This document shows, piece by piece, positions 6,979 through 12,518 of a stretch of 12,518 nucleotides of DNA. Below the pieces are notes generated by a model that was given only the letters and a program-made list of their open reading frames with translations, ran no database searches and was not told where the DNA came from. The position numbers and the translations under genes were made by a program. How positions within the stretch are numbered: the stretch's first letter is position 1; the number at the start of each line of letters is the position of its first letter. Origin of the DNA: Nonlabens sp. (GTDB lineage Bacteria > Bacteroidota > Bacteroidia > Flavobacteriales > Flavobacteriaceae). Location: NCBI GenBank assembly GCA_023301395.1, contig JALZUY010000195.1, positions 1-12,518 on the forward strand, given 5' to 3'.

Positions 6979-7002
6979 CAAAACGATCCAAGAATCATTT
7001 TG
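6979..7002 (-). terminator. Candidate terminator hairpin after DUF4856
   Basis: On the minus strand, CAAAATGAT and ATCGTTTTG pair over 9 bp (one G-U wobble in RNA) around a 6-base loop. It lies 25 bases past the DUF4856 stop codon and is followed only by a short GAATTTTC tract. It is therefore a weak or partial terminator, placed just upstream of the imelysin promoter. Confidence 0.45.
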
Positions 7003-7027
7003 AAATTTTTCAAGGGCTAATTAATAT

Positions 7028-8233
7028 CTAGCTACCAGCTTGCGTGGTAGTCCATGAAAATCTTGCTGAAATCTCATCAGAGATTCTATCTAATGTTGCT
7101 GGAGTAACATCCCAAAATCCGTTTCCTGCCATTAATTCTGACAAGTAAGCATCTACTTCACTTTTTGAGAAGTACGGCTGGTTAGTACCTGGTTGTCTTG
7201 TAAATTGTAAACTATAGATAAAACCATAACCTTCTGACAAATCGTGAAAAGCTGCTGCTTGATCATTACTTAAAGAAATTTTACCTTGTTGTAGATAATA
7301 TACTGAACGTATACCTATAATATTAGAAATTTCTTCTTTGATAATATTTGCTTGTTGATCTCTTACCTCATAATTTTTTGCAACTATAGCGGCACGACCT
7401 AATTTAAAAGCATCATAAATTGTTGTTGCAATACCTGTAAAATCGTTATCACCTTCAACACGACTTAAGTATTTATTTAAAAAACTATCTACATCGAGTT
7501 GTGGATTAGTTGGGCTAGACTCAGCACCATATAGATAACCAAATGCTTCATCCCATTTGTGTTCCATATTTGTATATGTTTTTCCCGTAGCAACAATGTC
7601 ATTGTTGTTGTCTAAGATGTTATCCCCAGCATCTAAAACTGCAGGACTTAAATAGTTATTAACTATTTGGTCTGTACATAAAGCTCCTATTAAACTTTTT
7701 GCAAAGGCTTGATTGTACTCTAATCCTTTATCGCTAATATAACGAGTAGAGCCGCCACCTGCTTCTTGTAACTGACCTGCTACACCTGCACTAGCAACAT
7801 TTGCCCAAGCCGGGAAAACATCATTAACCTGTGAGGCTATAAATCCATCAAAATCTCCTTTAATAGCTGTTGCGTCAGTAGTATTTACTGCAAAAAAATC
7901 GGCACTAGCGGCAACTTTGCTGCGTACACTTTTATCAGAAGCATTTAATGAAGTATCTAAGAAATCAGAATCTCCTTCAGCATGAGCAAACATAGCGTCA
8001 ATTGAAGCTTCATTTAAAGATGAATCTTTAAAAGCATCAAGAATTTCTTCTCCCATTGCGATTCTGGTAGATTGTCCAGAATAGCTAACCGTAGATTCGG
8101 CATTTCTTTCAAAAGTATATGTTGCTGGTGCTGTCACACTATTCATTGTAGCTTCGTCATCATTGTCACATGATGTAAATAAAATCGCGGTAATGGATAA
8201 TGCGGTAATAAGGGCTGTTTTCTTAATTATCAT
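7028..8233 (-). CDS. DUF4856 lipoprotein
   Basis: A 401-residue exported lipoprotein of unknown function. The signal peptide ends ILFTSC (lipid Cys22), followed by very acidic DNDDEAT, a pattern associated in Bacteroidota with export of lipoproteins to the cell surface. The segment TYTFERNAESTVSYSGQSTR (about 38-57) followed by IAMGEEILDAF is what I recognise as the start of the DUF4856 domain, which then fills the protein. The rest is soluble and helical-looking, with no catalytic motif I can name. It includes a Gly-rich stretch, AGVAGQLQEAGGGSTRYISD (about 149-168), and a C-terminal segment with LYGAESSPTNPQLDVDSFLN (234-253). It is the first gene of the locus that continues with imelysin, the carboxylase-like enzyme and the TonB receptor, suggesting a surface role in the same metal or nutrient uptake system. 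That role is inference from context only. Confidence 0.8.
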   Translation of the reverse strand: MIIKKTALITALSITAILFTSCDNDDEATMNSVTAPATYTFERNAESTVSYSGQSTRIAMGEEILDAFKDSSLNEASIDAMFAHAEGDSDFLDTSLNASDKSVRSKVAASADFFAVNTTDATAIKGDFDGFIASQVNDVFPAWANVASAGVAGQLQEAGGGSTRYISDKGLEYNQAFAKSLIGALCTDQIVNNYLSPAVLDAGDNILDNNNDIVATGKTYTNMEHKWDEAFGYLYGAESSPTNPQLDVDSFLNKYLSRVEGDNDFTGIATTIYDAFKLGRAAIVAKNYEVRDQQANIIKEEISNIIGIRSVYYLQQGKISLSNDQAAAFHDLSEGYGFIYSLQFTRQPGTNQPYFSKSEVDAYLSELMAGNGFWDVTPATLDRISDEISARFSWTTTQAGS

Positions 8234-8240
8234 TTCTTTT

Positions 8241-8261
8241 TATTTAGACTTAATATAAATA
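8241..8261. promoter_or_regulatory. TATTTAGA-type dyad in the DUF4856 leader
   Basis: TATTTA (8241-8246) and TAAATA (8256-8261) are an inverted repeat with a 9-base spacer beginning GACTTA, between the DUF4856 promoter and start codon. It shares TATTTAGA with the dyad at 8293-8311. Candidate operator. Confidence 0.35.
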
Positions 8262-8279
8262 GTTGTTCAAATTCGAATG

Positions 8280-8287
8280 CAAATATA
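8280..8287 (-). promoter_or_regulatory. -7 box of the DUF4856/iron-locus promoter
   Basis: The minus strand reads TATATTTG, an exact match to TAnnTTTG, about 46 bases upstream of the DUF4856 ATG. At the -33 position the sequence is TTA rather than TTG. The dyad at 8293-8311 fills the spacer, so a repressor bound there would block RNA polymerase. Confidence 0.55.
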
Positions 8288-8292
8288 AAACC

Positions 8293-8311
8293 CTTATTTA
8301 GATTAAATAAG
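8293..8311. promoter_or_regulatory. 19-bp dyad, candidate iron-responsive operator
   Basis: CTTATTTAGATTAAATAAG is a perfect inverted repeat (8-bp arms, GAT spacer) located directly upstream of the -7 box of the DUF4856 promoter. Its size and AT-rich symmetry are like Fur-family operators, and the downstream locus looks iron-related, but the regulator is inferred. A related reverse-oriented half, AATTCTAAATAAG, is at 8384-8396. Confidence 0.5.
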
Positions 8312-8353
8312 AATAAGATGTTTTTTATCTATCGTTATTTCTAATAGAAAATG

Positions 8354-8365
8354 TGATAACTATCA
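8354..8365. promoter_or_regulatory. TGATA-AC-TATCA dyad
   Basis: A 5-bp inverted repeat with a 2-base spacer, flanked by A-run and T-run, lies in the divergent region between the DUF4856 and guaB promoters. It partly resembles the GATAAT units of proteobacterial Fur boxes. Function unknown. Confidence 0.3.
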
Positions 8366-8372
8366 TTTTAAA

Positions 8373-8396
8373 TTATTCATACTAATTCTAAATAAG
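8373..8396. promoter_or_regulatory. Third TATTTAGA-type element
   Basis: TTATT (8373-8377) and AATAA (8391-8395) frame an imperfect dyad whose right half AATTCTAAATAAG is the reverse complement of CTTATTTAGAATT, nearly the left half of the 8293 operator. It lies closer to the guaB promoter. Confidence 0.3.
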
Positions 8397-8455
8397 TTAT
8401 AAACCTATGTTTATTGTTATGATTTTATTAGTAAATAGTCACCAATTAAAAAACG

Positions 8456-8463
8456 TATATTTG
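8456..8463 (+). promoter_or_regulatory. -7 box of the guaB promoter
   Basis: TATATTTG matches TAnnTTTG exactly and lies 21 bases before the preferred guaB ATG at 8485, implying a short 5' leader of roughly 15 bases. No clear TTG -33 element is found. Its position downstream of the alternative start at 8407 argues that the shorter protein is the real one. Confidence 0.6.
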
Positions 8464-8487
8464 CATGCAATAAAATTCTATTGCATG
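8464..8487 (+). promoter_or_regulatory. Inverted repeat covering the guaB start codon
   Basis: CATGCAATA (8464-8472) and TATTGCATG (8479-8487) are a perfect 9-bp inverted repeat with a 6-base spacer. The right arm contains the ATG start codon. It begins directly after the -7 box, so it is either an operator over the transcription start or an RNA hairpin hiding the start codon. TTGCATG also recurs directly at 8461 and 8481, 20 bp apart. Confidence 0.6.
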
Positions 8488-9960
8488 ATCTCCCACGATT
8501 CTAAGTTCCTAGGCGAAGGTTTAACCTATGATGATGTTCTTCTTGTACCAGCTTATAGCGAGGTACTTCCACGAGAAGTAAGTATTAAAGCCCAATTTTC
8601 AAGAAACATAACTCTTAATGCGCCTGTTATTAGTGCCGCAATGGATACCGTTACTGAAAGTCGTATGGCTATTGCCATGGCTCAAGAAGGCGGAATAGGT
8701 ATTTTGCATAAAAATATGTCTATTGAAGCACAAGCTCAAAAGGTACGTCGTGTAAAACGTGCAGAGAGCGGTATGATCATCGATCCAGTAACTCTTACGG
8801 TAAAAGCTACTATTGGTGATGCCAAAGCTAGCATGAGAGAACACAGTATAGGTGGGATCCCTATTGTGAATGATGCTGGTTATATTAAAGGTATTGTTAC
8901 TAATCGTGATTTACGTTTTGAAAAGAATGACAGTCGCTCTGTAACTGAAGTGATGACCTCTGAAAACTTAATTACTGCCAAGGCCGGAACATCTCTTCAA
9001 GATGCCGAAGCTATTTTACAAGAATATAAAATTGAAAAATTACTAGTAGTGGATGATCAAGATAAGCTGGTTGGTCTTATTACTTTTAGAGATATAACAA
9101 AACTTACTTTAAAGCCTAATGCTAATAAGGATCAGTATGGTCGTTTAAGAGTAGCTGCGGCAATAGGAGTAACTGGAGATGCTGTCGATAGAGCAGCAGC
9201 TCTTGTAAATGCAGGTGTTGATGCGGTAGTTATTGATACGGCGCATGGTCATACTAAAGGTGTGGTAGATGTTTTGAAAAAAGTAAAAGCAGCCTTTCCT
9301 GAATTAGACGTAGTAGTAGGTAATGTTGCAACCGCTGAGGCTGCAAAGTACCTTGCCGACGCTGGTGCCGATGCCGTGAAAGTAGGAATAGGTCCTGGGT
9401 CTATTTGTACAACACGTGTGGTTGCTGGAGTAGGTTTCCCACAGTTAAGTGCTGTAATGGAAGCAGCTCATGCTTTGAAAGGAACTGGCGTTCCTGTTAT
9501 CGCAGATGGTGGAATACGTTACACAGGTGATATTCCTAAGGCAATTGCCGCAGGAGCAGACTGTGTAATGTTAGGTTCGCTTCTAGCTGGAACAACTGAG
9601 TCTCCTGGAGAGACTATTATATATGACGGTCGTAAATTTAAATCATATCGTGGAATGGGATCTGTTGAGGCCATGCAACATGGTTCAAAAGATCGTTATT
9701 TTCAAGATGTTGAAGATGATATTAAAAAATTAGTTCCCGAAGGAATCGTAGGTCGTGTGCCATATAAAGGAGATCTTGTAGAAAGTATGACTCAATTTAT
9801 AGGTGGTTTGCGAGCTGGAATGGGATATTGTGGTGCAGGAGATATTGAATCCTTAAAAAACAACGGTCGCTTTGTGAAAATAACGGCAGCTGGTGTTAAT
9901 GAAAGTCATCCACATGATGTAACCATCACTAAAGAAGCTCCTAATTATAGTCGTAAATAA
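8485..9960 (+). CDS. guaB: IMP dehydrogenase
   Basis: Converts IMP to XMP with NAD+, the committed step of GTP synthesis; a cytosolic tetramer. With start ATG 8485 the protein has 491 residues, the usual length. It opens MISHDSKFLGEGLTYDDVLL, a conserved N-terminus; the longer reading from 8407 adds 26 hydrophobic residues not seen in the family and would start upstream of the promoter. The TIM barrel is interrupted by a pair of CBS domains (about 94-210), which bind nucleotides. Catalytic loop GPGSICTTR puts the nucleophile at Cys308. Also visible are DTAHGH (251-256), the phosphate-binding ADGGIRYTGD (340-349), the IMP-binding SYRGMGS (387-393) and the flap KDRYFQ (402-407, Arg404). The next gene follows after 2 bp. 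Regulation may involve the inverted repeat that covers the start codon. Confidence 0.97.
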   Translation: MISHDSKFLGEGLTYDDVLLVPAYSEVLPREVSIKAQFSRNITLNAPVISAAMDTVTESRMAIAMAQEGGIGILHKNMSIEAQAQKVRRVKRAESGMIIDPVTLTVKATIGDAKASMREHSIGGIPIVNDAGYIKGIVTNRDLRFEKNDSRSVTEVMTSENLITAKAGTSLQDAEAILQEYKIEKLLVVDDQDKLVGLITFRDITKLTLKPNANKDQYGRLRVAAAIGVTGDAVDRAAALVNAGVDAVVIDTAHGHTKGVVDVLKKVKAAFPELDVVVGNVATAEAAKYLADAGADAVKVGIGPGSICTTRVVAGVGFPQLSAVMEAAHALKGTGVPVIADGGIRYTGDIPKAIAAGADCVMLGSLLAGTTESPGETIIYDGRKFKSYRGMGSVEAMQHGSKDRYFQDVEDDIKKLVPEGIVGRVPYKGDLVESMTQFIGGLRAGMGYCGAGDIESLKNNGRFVKITAAGVNESHPHDVTITKEAPNYSRK

Positions 9961-9962
9961 TT

Positions 9963-10577
9963 ATGAAGATTATATGTATAGGTCGTAATTACTCAGACCA
10001 CATTGCTGAGCTTAAAAACGAGCGACCTAGTGAACCTGTCGTGTTTTTAAAGCCCGATACCTCTATTTTATTGCACAAGCAGCCATTTTTCATTCCTTCA
10101 TTTTCAAATGACGTACATCATGAGGTAGAAGTAGTGGTGCGTATCAATCGTATAGGAAAGCATATTGATAAAAAATTTGCTCATAAATACTATGATGAAA
10201 TAGGTTTAGGAATAGACTTTACAGCAAGAGATGTGCAACAGCGTTGCAAAGAAAAAGGCTTGCCATGGGAAAAGGCAAAATCATTTGATGGTGCCAGTGT
10301 GGTATCTCGAGAGTTTATTAAAAAAGAAGAATTAGGAGATTTAAACAACTTAGGTTTTGAGTTGTATAAAAATGATATCTTGCAACAGAGCGGTGACACA
10401 AGTCACATGCTTTGGAAAATAGATGAAATTATAGAGCATATTTCTCAATATTTTACCCTTAAAATAGGTGATCTGATTTTCACAGGAACGCCAGCAGGAG
10501 TTTCAAGAGTAGAGGAGAACGATGTGCTGAAAGGAAAACTTGAAGGACGTGAGATGTTCCAAGTAAAAGTGAAATGA
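9963..10577 (+). CDS. FAH-family acylpyruvase/oxaloacetate decarboxylase, FAHD1-like
   Basis: A 204-residue cytosolic enzyme of the fumarylacetoacetate hydrolase family. It resembles FAHD1, which hydrolyses acylpyruvates and decarboxylates oxaloacetate with Mg2+. Evidence: IGRNYSDHIAEL (6-17) with the His13/Glu16 pair of the FAHD1 lid; FLKPDTS (28-34); the metal-binding HHEVEV (52-57, Glu54 and Glu56); GIDFTARDVQ (83-92, Asp85 as third ligand); KGLPWEKAKSFDG (98-110) with the conserved Lys; and the C-terminal FTGTPAGV (173-180). All expected ligands are present and the length is normal. It starts 2 bp after the guaB stop and its end overlaps the next start by ATGA, so it is the middle gene of an operon. 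Its link to purine synthesis is not obvious; removal of oxaloacetate or damaged keto acids is a reasonable guess. Confidence 0.9.
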   Translation: MKIICIGRNYSDHIAELKNERPSEPVVFLKPDTSILLHKQPFFIPSFSNDVHHEVEVVVRINRIGKHIDKKFAHKYYDEIGLGIDFTARDVQQRCKEKGLPWEKAKSFDGASVVSREFIKKEELGDLNNLGFELYKNDILQQSGDTSHMLWKIDEIIEHISQYFTLKIGDLIFTGTPAGVSRVEENDVLKGKLEGREMFQVKVK

Positions 10578-10909
10578 AGCAACAATTATACGATCTACAA
10601 AAGATAAAAGAGCTATCAGATAATGATGCTGATTTCATCAAAGACATGGTGGATATGTTTATTACTGAGATTCCACGAGATCTAGAGCATCTAGCGGTAG
10701 CGGTGATTGAAGATGATCGTACTCGAGTGCATGATTATGCTCATAAAATGAAACCAAGTATAGATATGTTTGGCTTAAAGTGTCTAAATGATATCTTAAT
10801 TATGGAAGCTTGGGGTAGGTCAGACGATGAGATGGATATTAAGGAACATTTTATGCGTGTGAATCAAGAACTAGATATGGCATTGATTCAACTCAAAAGA
10901 GACTTCTAA
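10574..10909 (+). CDS. Stand-alone Hpt phosphotransfer protein
   Basis: A 111-residue helical protein with a single histidine phosphotransfer (Hpt) domain. The segment RVHDYAHKMKPSIDMFGL (51-68) matches the family's AHxLKGS core, with His57 as the phosphate acceptor and Pro-Ser in place of the more common Gly-Ser, a variant I have seen in Bacteroidota. The N-terminal YDLQKIKELSDNDADFIKDM (6-25) is the usual first helix pair. Such proteins pass phosphate between receiver domains of hybrid kinases and response regulators. No kinase or regulator gene is nearby, so the partners are encoded elsewhere. It overlaps the FAH gene by ATGA and is 15 bp from cinA, suggesting co-expression with household genes. 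Ribosome reinitiation at ATGA is likely. Confidence 0.85.
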   Translation: MKQQLYDLQKIKELSDNDADFIKDMVDMFITEIPRDLEHLAVAVIEDDRTRVHDYAHKMKPSIDMFGLKCLNDILIMEAWGRSDDEMDIKEHFMRVNQELDMALIQLKRDF

Positions 10910-10924
10910 GTTAAACTAGCATAA

Positions 10925-12172
10925 ATGCAAGCAACCATTATAACTATAGGAGATGAAATTCTTATAGGCCAGATTGTAGATACTAACTCTGCATGGATGG
11001 CACGTGAGCTTAATAAAATAGGTGTTCATGTATATGAGATTATTTCTATTAGTGATGATAGAGAACATATTCTTTCCGCTTTCGCGAAAGCGAAACAACA
11101 ATCAGATCTCGTACTCATCACAGGTGGATTAGGACCTACCAAAGATGATATCACTAAGAAAACAATTTGTGAATTCTTCAACGATAAATTAGAGCTGAAT
11201 CAAGAAGTACTGGATCATGTCGTAAGGCTATTTAAAGAGTATGTAAAAGCTCCTATGGTAGATATGAATAAAGATCAAGCACTAGTGCCGTCAAGAGCAC
11301 AGGTGGTCATGAATCAGTATGGTACCGCACCTGGAATGTGGATTGAAGATGGCCATGCTATTTTTATATCCATGCCTGGAGTTCCTTTTGAAATGAAGTC
11401 GTTAATGACTGATAGTGTTTTGCCGCGAATAAAGGAAATAGGAAATCTTCCTTTTATTCATCACCGCACTATTCTTACTGCTGGTCAAGGAGAAAGTACC
11501 ATAGCAACTCGTCTTGAGGACTGGGAAAACGACTTGCCGTCACATATCAAACTAGCTTATTTACCTAGTTTAGGAACGGTACGTTTAAGGTTGTCTTCTC
11601 GAGGAGCAGACAAAGATTTTATTATTAAAACGGTTGCAGATCAGGTCAAACAGCTCTATGTATTAATAGAGGATGTGATCGTAGGAGAGAGTAATGATGA
11701 AAGTTTAGTTCATGCGGTAGTTCAATTGTTAAAGGATAAAAATCAAACTGTTTCAACAGCCGAGAGTTGTACTGGAGGGAAAGTAGCTAGCTTGATAACA
11801 GAAATTCCAGGAGCTTCACAGATATTTATGGGAAGCACAATAACCTATGCAACGCAATCTAAAGTTGATATTCTAGATGTGGATGCAGATATTATAGATA
11901 AATATAGTGTTGTTAGTGAACAGGTAGCTATTGAGATGGCTGTGAAGGCACAATTAAAGTTTAAATCTGACTTTGCAATTGCTACTACGGGTAATGCTGG
12001 TCCTACTCAAGGAGATAGTGATGCACCTGTAGGAACTGTTTATATAGGTATGGCTACACCGTCAAATGTTTATGGTTTACACTTTATGATGGGTAATCAT
12101 AGAGAAAGAGTTGTACAAAAAACGATTAACAAGGCCCTTGAATTATTACAGAAGGAATTGATAGAAATGTAG
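10925..12172 (+). CDS. cinA: CinA: MocF-like domain plus NMN deamidase (PncC) domain
   Basis: A 415-residue cytosolic protein of usual length with both CinA domains. The N-terminal MoaB/MogA-like domain (about 1-170) shows IGDEILIGQIVDTNSAWMA (8-26), LITGGLGPTKDDITK (64-78) and MPGVPFEMKSLM (150-161), linked to ADP-ribose pyrophosphatase activity in the family. The C-terminal PncC domain (about 258-415), which deamidates nicotinamide mononucleotide in NAD recycling, shows STAESCTGG (277-285) and TTGNAGPTQGDSDAPVGTVY (354-373). The latter loop reads GNAGPTQGDSD where many homologues have GIAGPGGGT, a variant whose effect I cannot judge. Despite the name (competence/damage-inducible), its role in natural transformation is not universal. 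Residues 51-57 (SAFAKAK) are encoded by the 16-bp palindrome shared with the carboxylase-like gene. Confidence 0.95.
   Translation: MQATIITIGDEILIGQIVDTNSAWMARELNKIGVHVYEIISISDDREHILSAFAKAKQQSDLVLITGGLGPTKDDITKKTICEFFNDKLELNQEVLDHVVRLFKEYVKAPMVDMNKDQALVPSRAQVVMNQYGTAPGMWIEDGHAIFISMPGVPFEMKSLMTDSVLPRIKEIGNLPFIHHRTILTAGQGESTIATRLEDWENDLPSHIKLAYLPSLGTVRLRLSSRGADKDFIIKTVADQVKQLYVLIEDVIVGESNDESLVHAVVQLLKDKNQTVSTAESCTGGKVASLITEIPGASQIFMGSTITYATQSKVDILDVDADIIDKYSVVSEQVAIEMAVKAQLKFKSDFAIATTGNAGPTQGDSDAPVGTVYIGMATPSNVYGLHFMMGNHRERVVQKTINKALELLQKELIEM
11077..11092. repeat. 16-bp palindrome inside cinA
   Basis: CGCTTTCGCGAAAGCG is a perfect palindrome and the second copy of the core found at 4812-4827. 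Here it is read as part of SAFAKAK; in the other gene, on the opposite strand, it is read in another frame as PLSRKR. Outside the core one base pair is broken (C/A). Confidence 0.8.
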
Positions 12173-12264
12173 TGTTTTCAAGGTGTTTGTTGATATTAAA
12201 GTATGTGTAAATGGATGTGATCTTTACTTCAAAAAAATAATTATAAAAAAGGCGTCATTTTAGA

Positions 12265-12296
12265 CTTGCGGGAATGAATAAATATTCGTTATTTTG
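12265..12296 (+). promoter_or_regulatory. Promoter of rpmB
   Basis: A TTG -33 element (12266-12268) is followed after 20 bases by TTATTTTG (12289-12296), one mismatch from TAnnTTTG, then GCAG. The rpmB ATG is 26 bases downstream. The spacing fits the Bacteroidota housekeeping promoter and makes rpmB independent of cinA. The rest of the gap (12173-12264) shows no convincing terminator. Confidence 0.6.
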
Positions 12297-12322
12297 CAGT
12301 CCGATTTTAAACACAGTTAACC

Positions 12323-12518
12323 ATGTCACGAGTTTGTGAAATTACAGGTAAGAGAGCAATGTCAGGAAACAATGTTTCTCACGCTATGAATAAAACTAAG
12401 CGTAGATTCAACGTGAATCTTTTCAAGAAGCGTTTTTACCTTCCAGAAGAAGATAAGTGGGTTAGCTTAAAAGTATCGGCTTCAGCATTAAAAAATATTA
12501 ACAAGAAAGGAATTTCTT
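12323..12518 (+). CDS. rpmB: 50S ribosomal protein L28, partial (3' end outside the window)
   Basis: The first 65 codons of a small basic protein of the large ribosomal subunit. MSRVCEITGKRAMSGNNVSH is the characteristic N-terminus, followed by NKTKRRFNVNLFKKRFYLPE (23-42), the KTKR..F.PNL region of L28, and WVSLKVSASALKNINKKGI (46-64). The N-terminus has VCEITGKRAMSGN, without the CxxC zinc pair found in some L28 proteins (only one Cys is present, Cys5). Bacteroidota L28 is close to 78 residues, so about 13 residues are missing at the right edge. In this phylum rpmB is usually followed by rpmG (L33), which would lie just outside. Confidence 0.95.
   Translation, partial: MSRVCEITGKRAMSGNNVSHAMNKTKRRFNVNLFKKRFYLPEEDKWVSLKVSASALKNINKKGIS

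Noticed and set aside
8407..8484. Upstream start for guaB giving 517 residues
   Set aside because: The extra 26 residues do not occur in IMP dehydrogenases, and the TATATTTG promoter box lies downstream of that start. ATG 8485 gives the conserved N-terminus.
8599..8844. Minus-strand reading frame inside guaB
   Set aside because: Antisense shadow of the conserved IMP dehydrogenase coding sequence, with no protein features.
10190..10399. Minus-strand reading frame inside the FAH-family gene
   Set aside because: Antisense shadow of conserved coding sequence.
10916..11101. Minus-strand reading frame at the start of cinA
   Set aside because: Antisense shadow of conserved coding sequence; its start codon region is the palindromic repeat.
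12173..12264. Possible terminator after cinA
   Set aside because: Only a 5-bp AAGTA/TACTT pairing with a long loop is visible, with no convincing stem followed by a T-run.

Overview
The window comes from a Bacteroidota genome, most likely a marine member of Flavobacteriaceae. The evidence is AT-rich DNA, promoters of the Bacteroidota type (-7 box TAnnTTTG, weak ribosome binding sites), a TonB-dependent receptor with an N-terminal CarboxypepD_reg-like domain, two lipoproteins with acidic residues after the lipid cysteine, and the gene order cinA then rpmB. A 16-bp palindromic core (CGCTTTCGCGAAAGCG) lies inside two unrelated genes. I associate such elements with Nonlabens/Dokdonia-like genomes, but the genus is a guess.

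Left part (1-1743): a minus-strand pair of a flavin-reductase-like FMN-binding protein and a very small DUF2256 zinc-ribbon protein overlapping by 8 bp, divergent from a plus-strand class I methyltransferase that ends in a clear terminator hairpin.

Centre (1912-8233, all minus strand): four genes that look like one outer-membrane/metal-uptake locus. In transcription order they are a DUF4856 lipoprotein, an imelysin-family lipoprotein with its own promoter, a membrane enzyme homologous over its full length to vitamin K-dependent gamma-glutamyl carboxylase (HTTM family), and a FecA-like TonB-dependent receptor. A strong terminator lies between imelysin and the carboxylase-like gene. The carboxylase-like gene and the receptor overlap by 20 bp, so they are probably translationally coupled. 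TATTTAGA-type dyads upstream of DUF4856 could be iron-responsive operators. This locus is the most interesting part of the window: a GGCX-like enzyme that keeps its catalytic His and Lys sits between two putative metal-related lipoproteins and a TonB receptor. A plausible but untested idea is that it modifies a partner protein of the uptake system.

Right part (8485-12518, all plus strand): guaB (IMP dehydrogenase) with a good -7 box and a 9-bp inverted repeat that includes the start codon, then an FAHD1-like acylpyruvase/oxaloacetate decarboxylase, a stand-alone Hpt phosphotransfer protein, cinA, and the start of rpmB (ribosomal protein L28) with its own promoter, cut by the window edge. guaB, the FAH gene and the Hpt gene are packed with gaps of 2 bp or an ATGA overlap and are probably co-transcribed.

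No RNA gene, IS element, CRISPR array or origin was seen. No gene-free stretch exceeds 300 bp; the longest is 8234-8484, which is full of dyads and promoter elements.
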